Assembly: GCA_937967805.1 (NCBI GenBank)
Contig: CALBTC010000470.1
Coordinates: 1-60,047, forward strand
DNA length: 60,047 nt
Source: an uncultured Anaerolineaceae bacterium
GTDB taxonomy: Bacteria > Chloroflexota > Anaerolineae > Promineifilales > Promineifilaceae
Direction of reading: 5' to 3'
Shown: positions 18,295 to 26,681 of the stretch, piece by piece
Layout: every line of letters starts with the position of its first letter
Position numbering within the stretch: position 1 is the first letter of the stretch
Translations under genes and position numbers: made by a program
Notes under the pieces: generated by a model
What the model was told of the DNA's origin: nothing
Databases searched by the model: none
Seen by the model: only the letters and a program-made list of their open reading frames with translations

Positions 18295-20373
18295 CTAAAA
18301 AGTTAACAAATCCTCAATCCTTTCTCTGATGAGGTCCACCGTGGGGACGATGCCTTCCATGAGCGCGGTGCTAAACGGCACCGGTGCCGAGGGCGCTGTC
18401 ACCCGTTCCACCGGCGCGTCCAAATCCAGAAACGCTTCGGCGACGATGGTGGCGGCGATTTCCGCGCCGAAGCCGCCTAGACCGATATCTTCATGCACAA
18501 TCAGGCAGCGGGACGTTTTTTGCACGGAGCCAAGCACCAACTCTTTATCCCACGGCACCAGCGTGCGCAGATCGAGTATCTCGATGCCGGCATTCACGCC
18601 CTGCACCGCTTGCTCGCACCGTTCCACCATTGCCCCCCAGGTGACAATCGTTAGCTCATCGCCGCTGGTGATCTGTTTGGCCTGGCCAAAAGGAAGCATG
18701 TAGTCGTCGCCGGGATACGGCCGTCGCGCCCAGCCCGCATCCAACATCGCCCGATGCTCAAAAAAGATGACCGGATCGTTGCCGCGCATCGCCGTGCGCA
18801 GCAGGCCCACTGTATCTTCCGCATTGGAAGGCGCCGCCAGCAGCCAGCCGGGCTGGTGGGCAAAAATCACCTCGCTGGTGACGCTGTGCCACGGATCCCC
18901 TATTTTGCGATAACCGCCGGGAATACGCACAACGATGGGGGCAGCAAAACGGCCGTTGGTCCGCCAGCGCACCGTGCCGCAATTATTTAACTGCTCCGTG
19001 GCCGGATCGGCATATTTGCGGAACTGAATTTCCGGCACGGGCACCAGGCCGGCGTAGGCCAATCCCACCGAACGGCCGATGATGCCCTCTTCATTCAGGC
19101 TGGTGTCAAACACGCGGTCGTCGCCGTACTTCTTTTGCAGCCCCAGCGTGGCGGCGTGAACACCCCCTTTCAGCCCCACGTCCTCGCCAAACACCAGCAG
19201 GCGCGGATTCAGCGCCAGCTCCACATCCAATGTGCGCCGGATCGCTTCAATCATGTTGATGCGGCGCGGATCGTCAACCTGGGGCACGGCCGTCCCCTTG
19301 GGACCTGACGTTACCCTCGGCAGCTCAATCCCCGCCCCCACCAGGCCACCAACTTCCTGCGGCCGTTCCGGATCTGAAAGGACAAATTTTGTCACCGTGT
19401 CCGGATCGCCCTCTGGCTGCTTTTTGGCCTCTTCGACCGCCTGGGCCACGTCTCGTTTGGCCTGCTTCACCACGCCTTCCCACTCTTCTTCACTCATTAA
19501 TTCCGGCACCAGGTAATCATGCAGGTGGGTGATTGGGTCCTGCTTCCACTCCTGCGCCAGCTCCTTTTCGCTCTTGTATGCCTGGTTGTCTACGCTGGAA
19601 TGGCCGGACAGGCGCGGCACGGTGAGCCGCAGCAGGCCTGGCCCGTTACCGGCACGCAGTTCGCGCACGGCCGTATGCACCAGTTCGGCCGTTTCGGCCG
19701 GGTCGGTACCGCTGCCGTCCCAAATAGTCAGATTCTTGAACGAAGCCAGGTTGGCGGCAATGTTGCTGCCGGGCGTCTGCGCCGGGCCCTTCACTGAAAT
19801 GGCGTAGCCGTTGTCTTCAATGACAAACAGCAGGGGCAGCTCCAACGTGGTGGCAATGGTCAGGGCGCTCCAGAAGCCGTTGGTGGCCACGGCGCCATCA
19901 CCGCCAAACACCACCGAGATGCTGTCATCGACATCGGCCGTTTTCAGCGTCTCTTTGTGGTATTGAATCGCCTGAGCCCAGCCCACCGCCGGGGTAAACT
20001 GCGAACCGACATCCCCGGCCATCGGCAGCACCATCGCCCGCTTCCGCCGGGGTAGATTAAAAACCACGCCCACGTCGCGCCCGCCGCTCAGGCTGCCCGT
20101 TCGGGCCATGTCGGAAGCCACGGCCTCCACCAGGGTTAAACCGGAGCCGAGCATAAACGGCCGTGAACGATAATAGGCGCTGGCGGCATCATGAGGCCGG
20201 TCCAGCAGCTGGCTGATGAGCAGCTGTCCCAGCTCATGGCCGCGCGCCGAAAATTGGTAAGTGACCAATCCCTGCGGGGTGAGTTCGTTTTCTTCCAGTT
20301 CGTCTAGAATGCGGGAGGACAGCGCCAGCCGGGCGACCTCGTGCCAATCAAATGCGGGGTGCAGTTTACTCAA
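18295..20373 (-). CDS. Fused alpha-beta E1 component of a 2-oxoacid dehydrogenase
   Basis: 692 aa. The alpha half (residues 1-about 340) carries the thiamin-diphosphate motif GDGAVATNGFWSALTIATTL ending in EDN. The beta half (from about 365, RRINMIEAIRRTLDVELALN) has LVFGEDVGLKGGVHAATLGL, SLNEEGIIGRSVGLAYAG, IVVRIPGGY and a C-terminal transketolase-like domain (CLIVHEDIGLGGFGAEIAAT). E1 alpha and beta are separate genes in most bacteria, and fusion gives this length. It decarboxylates pyruvate or branched-chain 2-oxoacids; the latter is more likely by motif style, but this is inference. The start is TTG 20373 with AGGAG 8 nt upstream. No E2 or E3 genes are in the window. Confidence 0.9.
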   Translation of the reverse strand: MSKLHPAFDWHEVARLALSSRILDELEENELTPQGLVTYQFSARGHELGQLLISQLLDRPHDAASAYYRSRPFMLGSGLTLVEAVASDMARTGSLSGGRDVGVVFNLPRRKRAMVLPMAGDVGSQFTPAVGWAQAIQYHKETLKTADVDDSISVVFGGDGAVATNGFWSALTIATTLELPLLFVIEDNGYAISVKGPAQTPGSNIAANLASFKNLTIWDGSGTDPAETAELVHTAVRELRAGNGPGLLRLTVPRLSGHSSVDNQAYKSEKELAQEWKQDPITHLHDYLVPELMSEEEWEGVVKQAKRDVAQAVEEAKKQPEGDPDTVTKFVLSDPERPQEVGGLVGAGIELPRVTSGPKGTAVPQVDDPRRINMIEAIRRTLDVELALNPRLLVFGEDVGLKGGVHAATLGLQKKYGDDRVFDTSLNEEGIIGRSVGLAYAGLVPVPEIQFRKYADPATEQLNNCGTVRWRTNGRFAAPIVVRIPGGYRKIGDPWHSVTSEVIFAHQPGWLLAAPSNAEDTVGLLRTAMRGNDPVIFFEHRAMLDAGWARRPYPGDDYMLPFGQAKQITSGDELTIVTWGAMVERCEQAVQGVNAGIEILDLRTLVPWDKELVLGSVQKTSRCLIVHEDIGLGGFGAEIAATIVAEAFLDLDAPVERVTAPSAPVPFSTALMEGIVPTVDLIRERIEDLLTF

Positions 20374-20399
20374 GTGGGACTCTCCTGTGAAATCAATTT

Positions 20400-20424
20400 A
20401 ACGCAGAGGCGCGGAGGTGCAGAG
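20400..20424. repeat. Single arm of the A/G-hexamer repeat family
   Basis: ACGCAGAGGCGCGGAGGTGC and following bases lie just upstream of the E1 gene, without a clear partner arm. The remaining spacer to 20504 has two ACGGCCGTTCC copies about 38 bases apart. Confidence 0.6.
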
Positions 20425-20504
20425 AAAAAGTCTGCGGAGCCTACGTTTTTGGTTTTCGTTTTGTACAGGGGGGAATGTTACATCAAAAACGGCCGTTCCA
20501 AAAA

Positions 20505-20909
20505 TCATGGATGGTTCGTGGGAATGACGGCCGTTCCTCGCTCTAGCTGCTGTTGATCCAGCGAAACCAAATCGGTGCCCAACTGCTCTGCCAGCGCCAC
20601 ATACACCGCATCACAGCCGCGAATGCGATGTTCAGCAGCAATTTCCGCAGCACGCTCAGCTAATTCAAATGAAATAGGCCAAAATTCAATCAGCCTGGAT
20701 TGCTGTAAACGTCGAATGACCCTTCGCGCATGAACAACATCGCCTTTCCCGCGACTGATTGCTGCCGCAGCTTCTGCCATCATGATAACAGGTGCAGCAA
20801 GTCGCTCTCGGTTGCTCTGTACAGTTAGCAGCCATTGCCAACTCGCGGCAAAACCAGGTTCATCTTCGTTAACAAGAGCAATATAGACACTGGCATCAAT
20901 AACGGTCAT
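20505..20909 (-). CDS. PIN-domain ribonuclease toxin (VapC-like)
   Basis: 134 aa. The PIN fold is clear: the first acidic residue is in MTVIDASVYIALVNEDE, a Glu in MMAEAAAAISRGKG, and the C-terminal acidic cluster in IRGCDAVYVALAEQLGTDLVSLD. VapC toxins cleave RNA, often tRNA, and are held inactive by their cognate antitoxin. ATG 20909-20907 overlaps the antitoxin stop (ATGA arrangement), implying translational coupling. The pair is transcribed from the promoter at 21240-21267. Confidence 0.88.
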   Translation of the reverse strand: MTVIDASVYIALVNEDEPGFAASWQWLLTVQSNRERLAAPVIMMAEAAAAISRGKGDVVHARRVIRRLQQSRLIEFWPISFELAERAAEIAAEHRIRGCDAVYVALAEQLGTDLVSLDQQQLERGTAVIPTNHP

Positions 20910-21196
20910 AGCAATCGTTCAAAAGATGCTTGCCGGTCTTCTTCCAATATTTCCAGCCCACTCTTTTCCGATTTCCAACCAGCGGCAATTTCCTTGGCTA
21001 GCTGCTTCATCTCGGCAATTTCGGCGGCAATCTCGGCATCTAATTCTTGCATTTCTTCCACTTCAGCCAATGGCCGTAACACCGCCACCGGCTCCCCATG
21101 CACCGTTACCACGTACTCAGCCCCCTCTTCGCGCACCGCCCGCACAATCTTTGAGGCATTGTTCTTCAATTCTCGCACGCCAATTTTCTTCGCCAT
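20906..21196 (-). CDS. Antitoxin of the PIN toxin (Phd/YefM-type N-terminus)
   Basis: 96 aa. The start MAKKIGVRELKNNASKIVRA has the Phd/YefM-like DNA-binding pattern, and YVVTVHGEPVAVLRPL is typical of that fold. A long acidic helical C-terminus (EEMQELDAEIAAEIAEMKQL to FERLL) is the likely toxin-binding tail. ATG 21196 follows GAGG with 6 nt spacing; the upstream in-frame GTG codons at 21211 and 21199 lack such a site. It overlaps the toxin gene by 4 nt. Autorepression is expected, and the promoter contains a palindrome. Confidence 0.88.
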   Translation of the reverse strand: MAKKIGVRELKNNASKIVRAVREEGAEYVVTVHGEPVAVLRPLAEVEEMQELDAEIAAEIAEMKQLAKEIAAGWKSEKSGLEILEEDRQASFERLL

Positions 21197-21239
21197 CACA
21201 ACCTCGTTCACAATTTACCATTAATTATTCATTATTCAA

Positions 21240-21267
21240 ATTGTAGCCACATGTGGCCACAAGTCAA
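21240..21267 (-). promoter_or_regulatory. Toxin-antitoxin promoter with palindromic operator in its spacer
   Basis: Reading the minus strand, TTGACT (21267-21262) and TACAAT (21245-21240) are 16 nt apart. The palindrome GCCACATGTGGC (21246-21257) abuts the -10 box, and an overlapping GTGGCCAC lies at 21253-21260. A dimeric regulator bound there would block RNA polymerase. This fits autorepression by the antitoxin encoded about 37 nt past the expected start site. Confidence 0.75.
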
Positions 21268-21450
21268 TACGCTTTTTGGACCAAACTAGAGATGGTCGGA
21301 TTACGACCGTTTCCACTCAAGCTGTGCTAAATTGCCAAAATTAAGCAAAGAAAAATTAGCAGCACAGCCAAAGGCTAAGCCACAATTAGATTCGCTCTTG
21401 CCATCATCGAAAACCGCACCAGAGCAGGGAATAGGGAAGGTACTGCAAGA

Positions 21451-22020
21451 ATGAAAAAGGTCAAAAATATCTCAACGCCCAAACTTATCTTTGGCTGTGC
21501 GCTCATTTTTGCCATTGGTTGTTTTCTAGCTCTCTGGATCACATTTCATTTGCTCACTGAAACGAGCCTAGAGCAGCTCCCCAACGTTCCAGAACCACCC
21601 ACTGCGACTTTAGGCATGGAGCTATCAGATTGGTATGACGCCGATCCAATCGTGCAAACAGCTTCAAGAAACGTTTACCAATACAGATACGAGCTAGATG
21701 CGGGAGCTAAAGAGTGGCAACTCATCAACCAAGCTAATCCGATGCCTGACGAGACCTGTGAAAGTCGCGACGAAGCCAAAATCGAAATATCGGCAGGAAA
21801 TATCATAGACTGCCGGTCAATTCAGCTAACTGGCGAATGGTGCCCGCCACCCAATAATCAGTACGTTTTAACTGAATAAGATGCAATTTGGGAATACAGT
21901 AAACCCCAACCTTGCACTTGGATTTATTACACACTCAGTTTTGCAGCTGGAATTGTTGGTTTCTTATTAGGAAGTATCCTGTCAATCATTCGCTTTGCCT
22001 GGAAAAAATACTCGAAATCT
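21451..22020 (+). pseudogene. Hypothetical membrane protein interrupted by in-frame TAA
   Basis: The open part (21451-21879, 142 aa) begins MKKVKNISTPKLIFGCALIF with a membrane helix, then a soluble part with four cysteines. TAA at 21877-21879 stops it, yet the same frame continues at once as protein-like sequence: DAIWEYSKPQPCTWIYY, then a hydrophobic helix SFAAGIVGFLLGSILSIIRF and a basic end KKYSKSS, reaching the convergent gene at 22020. I read this as a two-helix membrane protein broken by a nonsense codon. A genuine 142-aa product, read-through, or a sequencing error are alternatives. The gene is AT-richer than its surroundings and has no identified family. Confidence 0.55.
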
Positions 22021-24841
22021 AGCCATTCTGCCCCGCAAACCAGCGACGTACCAGCTCAATTTGGAAGCGCAGGCCGTCGCCATTTGGCTCGATGAGTTCG
22101 CGCTGCTGAAGCTGGTTGATGGATTGGTTGAGAACGGCCGTTTCCACCCCATCTAACTCTCTGCCTAAATCGCTACGCGAAACCGCTTGCTTTTCGCCCG
22201 CCTGCGCCAGCAAATTGAGCACCTGCCCCCCCACTCCGTCAGTCTGATTACGCATGTCGGCGAAGAAAAAGCTGCCGTGGATGAGCGCTTCGGGCACGGC
22301 CGTTTCCACATCCGCCACCGTGGCCAAACGCCGCTGCGCCGGGGGCTGCTCGTTTTTCAGCGCCACAATCTCGGCGCAGAGAAGCTGCACCAGGAACGGA
22401 TGCCCTCGCGTCAGGTCCAGCACGCGCTGGGTGGCGGCCGCCTCGTAGCGCAGGGCAAACCCCTGCACCGGCGCCTCCACCAACTGCTGCGCCTCATTCG
22501 GGTGCAAATAGCCGATGTGCACCACCTGCACGTTGATCAAATAGCTGGACCAGCGGGAAAACTCGGCCAAGGTGTGGGAGCCGGAGAGCAGTACCTTAAA
22601 TTTGGGCCGATGCTGAATGAGATGGCGCAGCATACCCAGCACAATCTCCTCATCAAAGCGATTCAGCGCCAGGACTCGCTCCAACGCCTCAAACTCGTCC
22701 AGCATGAGCAGCGCCAGATGGCTGCCCAGCGCCGCTTCCACCTCGTCCAGCCACTCGTCGAAGCGGGTGAATGGGTCATCGTTCAGCTGCTGGCGGTTGA
22801 GCGGTGGCAAAATCACGCCGCGCTGCCGCCGGGCCGATTGGACCATGCTGCGGGCCACGTTGTATAAAAAACCGGCTTCATCCTGGGCCCGCGACGCCGG
22901 TCCCTGCAAATCGACAAACAAAGGCACGATGCTGCTGGGCAGCAGCCGCCCCAAATTGTTTAGCAGCGACGTTTTGCCCACGCGCCGCTGGCCATAGAGC
23001 AGCAGCGGCGGCTGGCGGCGGTCCAGCAAAAGCTGCTCAATCCGGCTGCTCACGTCGTGGCGACCAATAAAAATCGCCTGCTTCTCCGTCAGCGGCACGC
23101 CGATGATGTACGGACTGTCGATCTCCTGGCGCAGTTCGGCCTCTTCGGCCAGGCGAGCTCCCTTTTCGCCAACGATGTGCCGCCAGTTGGCAGCAATCGG
23201 GCGGAAGCGGGCGGCATACGGTTCGTTGCTGCGGGTCAGCTCCCGCAGGAGGCCATCCAGCCGATCCTCGACGGCGTGCAGGGCGAGGCGCTGGTTGTAG
23301 GCGCTCTCCTGCTGCAAGGCGGCGGCCACGTCGGTGCTGATGCGGCTGAAGCTGCGCAGCAGGGCGCTGGCCGGACCCACCAGATCGCCCGCCGCCAAAC
23401 CGGGATGCACGTCAGCAATTTGGACGGCCGTTTCACACTGCTCTAACTGCCGCGCATCCAGCTCAATCTGGGCCGCCTGGGCCGCCCAACGCTGCCGCGT
23501 GCTGCTCAGGTACGCCATCGCCGTGCGTCCTTCGGCCAGACTTTTTTGCATCGTTAGCAGCAGGTGGGCATCTAAATTTAAAAGCGGCAGCCGCTGGAAC
23601 TCATCCCAAAAAGCAGAGTGCCAGCGCAGCAGCGGCCGTTTCTCTTCCTGGTCAACGCGCTGTTGCTCAAGCTGGTACAGCACCCGGTTCCATACCAATA
23701 AAAACGGATAAAGCAGGACCGGCCGCCACCAGGCCAGGGTTAATCCCAGCAAAATCCCGGCCAGACCAAACGACAAAAATGGGCCATAGGCCGCGCCGTC
23801 GGTGGCAAAAAGGAACAGGCCGGCGCCGCTGCCCAATGAACCGGCCAGGCCGCCGGCCCAGGTACCGGCAATCTTTTCCGCCAGCACGTAAGGCAGGGCA
23901 AACAGCGCCGCCACAAAGGCGATGAAAGCCAGCGCCTGGACCAATCCCCCGGTTGCCGTGGCGCTGGGCAAGCCGCCGGCCAGCCAGACGGCCGTTCCCA
24001 CCAATAATCCGGCCAGACCGCCCCGCCGCCAGCTCTGGCTGCGCCAGCCAACGGCAACGCCAAACGGCAATGCCGTCAGCAGCGCAGTGGCCCAAATGCC
24101 TTCCAGCAACCGTGCCAAAAAGCCGGCCGCCAAACCGATGAGCACGCCGATAATCAAGCCGCTCACCTGGCGCAAAACGGAGACACCGGGAACGGCCGCA
24201 TCGACGCCGCTCAGCGCCGGCGTTTCTGGCACCACTTCCTCCCGCGCCACGCCCACGCCCACGCCGTAAGCCAGGCCACCGGCCAGGCCGCTGGTAACCC
24301 CAATTAAACTGCTCACCACAATGTCCAGGGGTACCGGAACGCCGTTCAGCACCAAATCCCCGGCAGCGCGCAGCAGCAGCGCCCCACCCAGCCCCAGGGC
24401 AAAGCCCGTCGCCATGCCCACGGTCACGCCGATGGCCACGCTGCCGGCAATGCTGGCCGCCAGCCCCACAATCAGCCCGACAGCCACGCCCAGCATGACG
24501 CCGAGAAACAGGGTGTTGGCGGGCAAACGCAGCAGCCAGAGCAGTAGCCCCAGCAGCAATCCAACCAGCAGGGGCCAGGCAAAAAAGGTCATGAGGAGGA
24601 AGCGGAGAACGGCCGTATTCACCCACTGCTCTCGCTGTAAATCGGCCAGGCTAAAGTATGGCGAAAGGGAGCTGTCTACTCGTTTGAGGTGGTTGCGCCA
24701 GGCAGCGGGATGGAAGAAGAGCCAGAACAACAGCCGCACGCTGCCGGTGATCAAATTGCCGGAAAGCGTTGGGGCGTCGGTGTAGCGGTTGCGTAGGGTG
24801 TCACTCATTCGTCGAAAAAGATTGGACCAATTTCCCTTCAT
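22019..24841 (-). CDS. Membrane protein with C-terminal STAND-type ATPase
   Basis: 940 aa. The N-terminal ~400 residues are many Gly/Ala-rich hydrophobic segments (VAVGLIVGLAASIAGSVAIG, VGMATGFALGLGGALLL). A helical region about 430-600 follows, then an AAA/STAND NTPase: LLLYGQRRVGKTSLLNNLG is Walker A, LALLMLDEFEALE is Walker B, VLLSGSH the sensor, and a C-terminal winged-helix-like part ends SINQLQQRELIEPNGDG. STAND proteins are signal-operated switches; membrane attachment suggests sensing at the cell surface (inference). ATG 24841 lies in the loop of an inverted repeat and its first codons are repeat-derived. Internal ATG 24808 (MSDTLRNRY) is an alternative start. It follows the SARP gene and is probably co-transcribed with it. 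Confidence 0.75.
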   Translation of the reverse strand: MKGNWSNLFRRMSDTLRNRYTDAPTLSGNLITGSVRLLFWLFFHPAAWRNHLKRVDSSLSPYFSLADLQREQWVNTAVLRFLLMTFFAWPLLVGLLLGLLLWLLRLPANTLFLGVMLGVAVGLIVGLAASIAGSVAIGVTVGMATGFALGLGGALLLRAAGDLVLNGVPVPLDIVVSSLIGVTSGLAGGLAYGVGVGVAREEVVPETPALSGVDAAVPGVSVLRQVSGLIIGVLIGLAAGFLARLLEGIWATALLTALPFGVAVGWRSQSWRRGGLAGLLVGTAVWLAGGLPSATATGGLVQALAFIAFVAALFALPYVLAEKIAGTWAGGLAGSLGSGAGLFLFATDGAAYGPFLSFGLAGILLGLTLAWWRPVLLYPFLLVWNRVLYQLEQQRVDQEEKRPLLRWHSAFWDEFQRLPLLNLDAHLLLTMQKSLAEGRTAMAYLSSTRQRWAAQAAQIELDARQLEQCETAVQIADVHPGLAAGDLVGPASALLRSFSRISTDVAAALQQESAYNQRLALHAVEDRLDGLLRELTRSNEPYAARFRPIAANWRHIVGEKGARLAEEAELRQEIDSPYIIGVPLTEKQAIFIGRHDVSSRIEQLLLDRRQPPLLLYGQRRVGKTSLLNNLGRLLPSSIVPLFVDLQGPASRAQDEAGFLYNVARSMVQSARRQRGVILPPLNRQQLNDDPFTRFDEWLDEVEAALGSHLALLMLDEFEALERVLALNRFDEEIVLGMLRHLIQHRPKFKVLLSGSHTLAEFSRWSSYLINVQVVHIGYLHPNEAQQLVEAPVQGFALRYEAAATQRVLDLTRGHPFLVQLLCAEIVALKNEQPPAQRRLATVADVETAVPEALIHGSFFFADMRNQTDGVGGQVLNLLAQAGEKQAVSRSDLGRELDGVETAVLNQSINQLQQRELIEPNGDGLRFQIELVRRWFAGQNG

Positions 24842-24879
24842 TTAAAGTAACATAAAAGCGAAGTAAATTGGTCCAATCT
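24819..24879. repeat. AGATTGGACCAAT inverted repeat between the two STAND genes
   Basis: AGATTGGACCAATTT (24819-24833) and its perfect complement AAATTGGTCCAATCT (24865-24879) flank a 31-nt loop. Each arm is itself a near-palindrome centred on A/T. The same 15-mer occurs twice at 30727-30759. It is either a dispersed repeat or paired operator sites. Confidence 0.75.
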
Positions 24880-24884
24880 CCGCA

Positions 24885-26501
24885 TCAATGGTCGGCCATG
24901 CGGCGCAGCGGTTCCAGTTGGCGCAATGCCTCTTCGCGCCAGGCGTCGTCTGTTTCGTCCTCGCTGAGGCTGAGCAGCCGCTCGCGGCACAAAATTTGCA
25001 GCGGCATGGGCCAACGGCCGCTTTCGGCCAGAATCCATTCAATATCTGCCGCGGCAAACCGGATGGGCGAGGTGGCAATTAAGCGGCGTGCCCCTTCTTC
25101 TGAGAGTGGTCCGAGAACGGCCGTATAGCCAAAAATGTTAAAAAAGGGCGATCCTAATCCCTGATGCTGGGCCAGCACGTCCGGCGGCTGGGCGCTGGAA
25201 AGCACAAAGCCCAGGTTGCCATCCACCTGGTTGGTCGCCAGTGAGCGCAAACTTTCCCAAAAGGCGTCGTCTAACGCTGGATAGCGGGTCAGGGCCACGC
25301 CTATTTCATCAAACAGGATGACGGTAGGCTGATCAAGCTGCTCGCTCACCACGTCCAGAAACGATTCCAGATGGCACGGTTCCGGTACCTCCAGCCCCAT
25401 TTCAGTAAGCAGCGTGCGCAGCAGCGTTTCCTGATGGCCCAGCCGCGCATCCTGAAAGTCGATAAAAATCCAGCGGTAAGCTTCGGCCTGGGGCAGCCAA
25501 TCGGCCAATCGCAAATAATGCAGCAGCGACGTCTTGCCGCTGCGCCGGGGGCCGATGATGGCGGCGTTTTGCAACGGCCGCTGCCTGAGCATCATCCCCA
25601 GCCGCTTCAGCTCCCGCTCCCGGCCGAAGAAGTGCTCCGGGTTGGTGATGGGGGGGCCGGCGACAAAGGGTGACTGGGTGACAAGGTGATTGGGTGAGGG
25701 GGTAACACTCTCTTGGTTGGTCACCTTGTCTCCTTGTCCTAAGCGACCGGTGGTCGCAGTCGCCTTGTCAAATTCCCCGCTGCGGATTTGCTCATGCAGC
25801 ACGGCCGTTTCCATGGAAACATCCACGCCCAGTTCCGCATCGAGAATCTGCCGGCACTGCTCAAACTGGTGCAGGGCGGCTGTGCGCTGGCCGGACTGGG
25901 CCAGCAGCTCCATCAGCAAACGGTGGCTGGCTTCGCGGGTGGGTTCCAGATTCAGCAGCTGCCGGGCCACGGCAATGCCTTCGTCATAGCGGCCGTGGGC
26001 TTGCAGATGGCCGGCCCAGGCGTGATGGGCGGTGACGGCCTGGTTGTGAAACCAGGTGCGCTGCTCCTGCAGCCAGTTGTCAAAATCGGGGGCCTGCCGG
26101 ATGTAGAACTCCTGCAAAAATTCACCGCGATAGAGCTGAACGGCCGTTTGCCAGCCCGCTCCATTTTTATCTCCCACCTGCAACCCTTCACGAAATGCCT
26201 GGGCATCCAGCCAAACGGGGGCGTCTGGATTCATGGCCACGGTTTGATGGCTGATTTGTAGATACGGTTCCAGGAATTGGCGCAGCTTGAGGATGACGCC
26301 GCGCAAATTGCGCCGGGCATCGGACTCAGGCAGCTCGCCCCAGAGCAGGTTGGCCAGAGAGTGACGGGAATGGGTACGGCCGTTCACTGCCAGGTAACAG
26401 AGCAATGCCCGTGCCTTGCCCGAATCCAGGCCGATCAACGGTTCATCATCGATTGTGAGCTGGAGCGGCCCCAATAGAGCCAATTTCAGTACTTTTGTCA
26501 T
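24885..26501 (-). CDS. SARP/BTAD transcriptional activator with STAND ATPase domain
   Basis: 538 aa. Residues 1-95 form an OmpR-like winged helix (LALLGPLQLTIDDEPLIGLD, then RALLCYLAVNGRTHSRHSLA and NLRGVILKLRQFLEPYL). Residues about 100-245 match the bacterial transcriptional activator domain (TAVQLYRGEFLQEFYI, GIAVARQLLNLEPTREASHR). After a variable linker, HFFGRERELKRLGMML and GPRRSGKTSLLHYL begin an NTPase domain with Walker B VILFDEIGVAL. SARP-type activators bind short direct repeats about 11 bp apart, and such a repeat lies just upstream (26527-26548). ATG 26501 is preferred over the in-frame TTG at 26516. The divergent neighbour is the pseudopilin cluster, the likely target (inference). 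Confidence 0.88.
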   Translation of the reverse strand: MTKVLKLALLGPLQLTIDDEPLIGLDSGKARALLCYLAVNGRTHSRHSLANLLWGELPESDARRNLRGVILKLRQFLEPYLQISHQTVAMNPDAPVWLDAQAFREGLQVGDKNGAGWQTAVQLYRGEFLQEFYIRQAPDFDNWLQEQRTWFHNQAVTAHHAWAGHLQAHGRYDEGIAVARQLLNLEPTREASHRLLMELLAQSGQRTAALHQFEQCRQILDAELGVDVSMETAVLHEQIRSGEFDKATATTGRLGQGDKVTNQESVTPSPNHLVTQSPFVAGPPITNPEHFFGRERELKRLGMMLRQRPLQNAAIIGPRRSGKTSLLHYLRLADWLPQAEAYRWIFIDFQDARLGHQETLLRTLLTEMGLEVPEPCHLESFLDVVSEQLDQPTVILFDEIGVALTRYPALDDAFWESLRSLATNQVDGNLGFVLSSAQPPDVLAQHQGLGSPFFNIFGYTAVLGPLSEEGARRLIATSPIRFAAADIEWILAESGRWPMPLQILCRERLLSLSEDETDDAWREEALRQLEPLRRMADH

Positions 26502-26526
26502 GCTAACTGCCGGCAAATTCGCATTA

Positions 26527-26548
26527 GATCAACGCTTGATCAACGCTT
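26527..26548. promoter_or_regulatory. Exact 11-bp direct repeat, candidate SARP operator
   Basis: GATCAACGCTT occurs at 26527-26537 and again immediately at 26538-26548, with a partial third unit (GAACGACATC) following. It lies in the divergent region between the SARP gene and the first pseudopilin gene. An 11-bp period of direct repeats is the known spacing of SARP binding sites. Confidence 0.55.
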
Positions 26549-26607
26549 GAACGACATCCGTCTGCTAATCTTTTAAACGTGACTTAATAAATTGCGCTCA
26601 TTCCGTC

Positions 26608-26636
26608 TTGACAAAGTATACCGGAAACAAGATAGA
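26608..26636 (+). promoter_or_regulatory. Possible promoter of the pseudopilin cluster
   Basis: A perfect TTGACA (26608-26613) is followed after 17 nt by GATAGA (26631-26636), a weak -10 match (3 of 6). A good -35 with a poor -10 would suit an activator-dependent promoter. The 11-bp repeats lie about 60 bp upstream. Confidence 0.4.
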
Positions 26637-26681
26637 GATGGAATCAACGAACTAGCTAGCAGAGTACAGAGTGAACTTATC

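Noticed and set aside
18384..18644. Plus-strand Arg/Pro-rich frames opposite the E1 gene
   Set aside because: Typical shadows of a GC-rich gene on the other strand.
23667..24626. 319-codon minus-strand frame
   Set aside because: Alternative frame of the Gly/Ala-rich membrane part of the 940-aa STAND protein; low-complexity composition.
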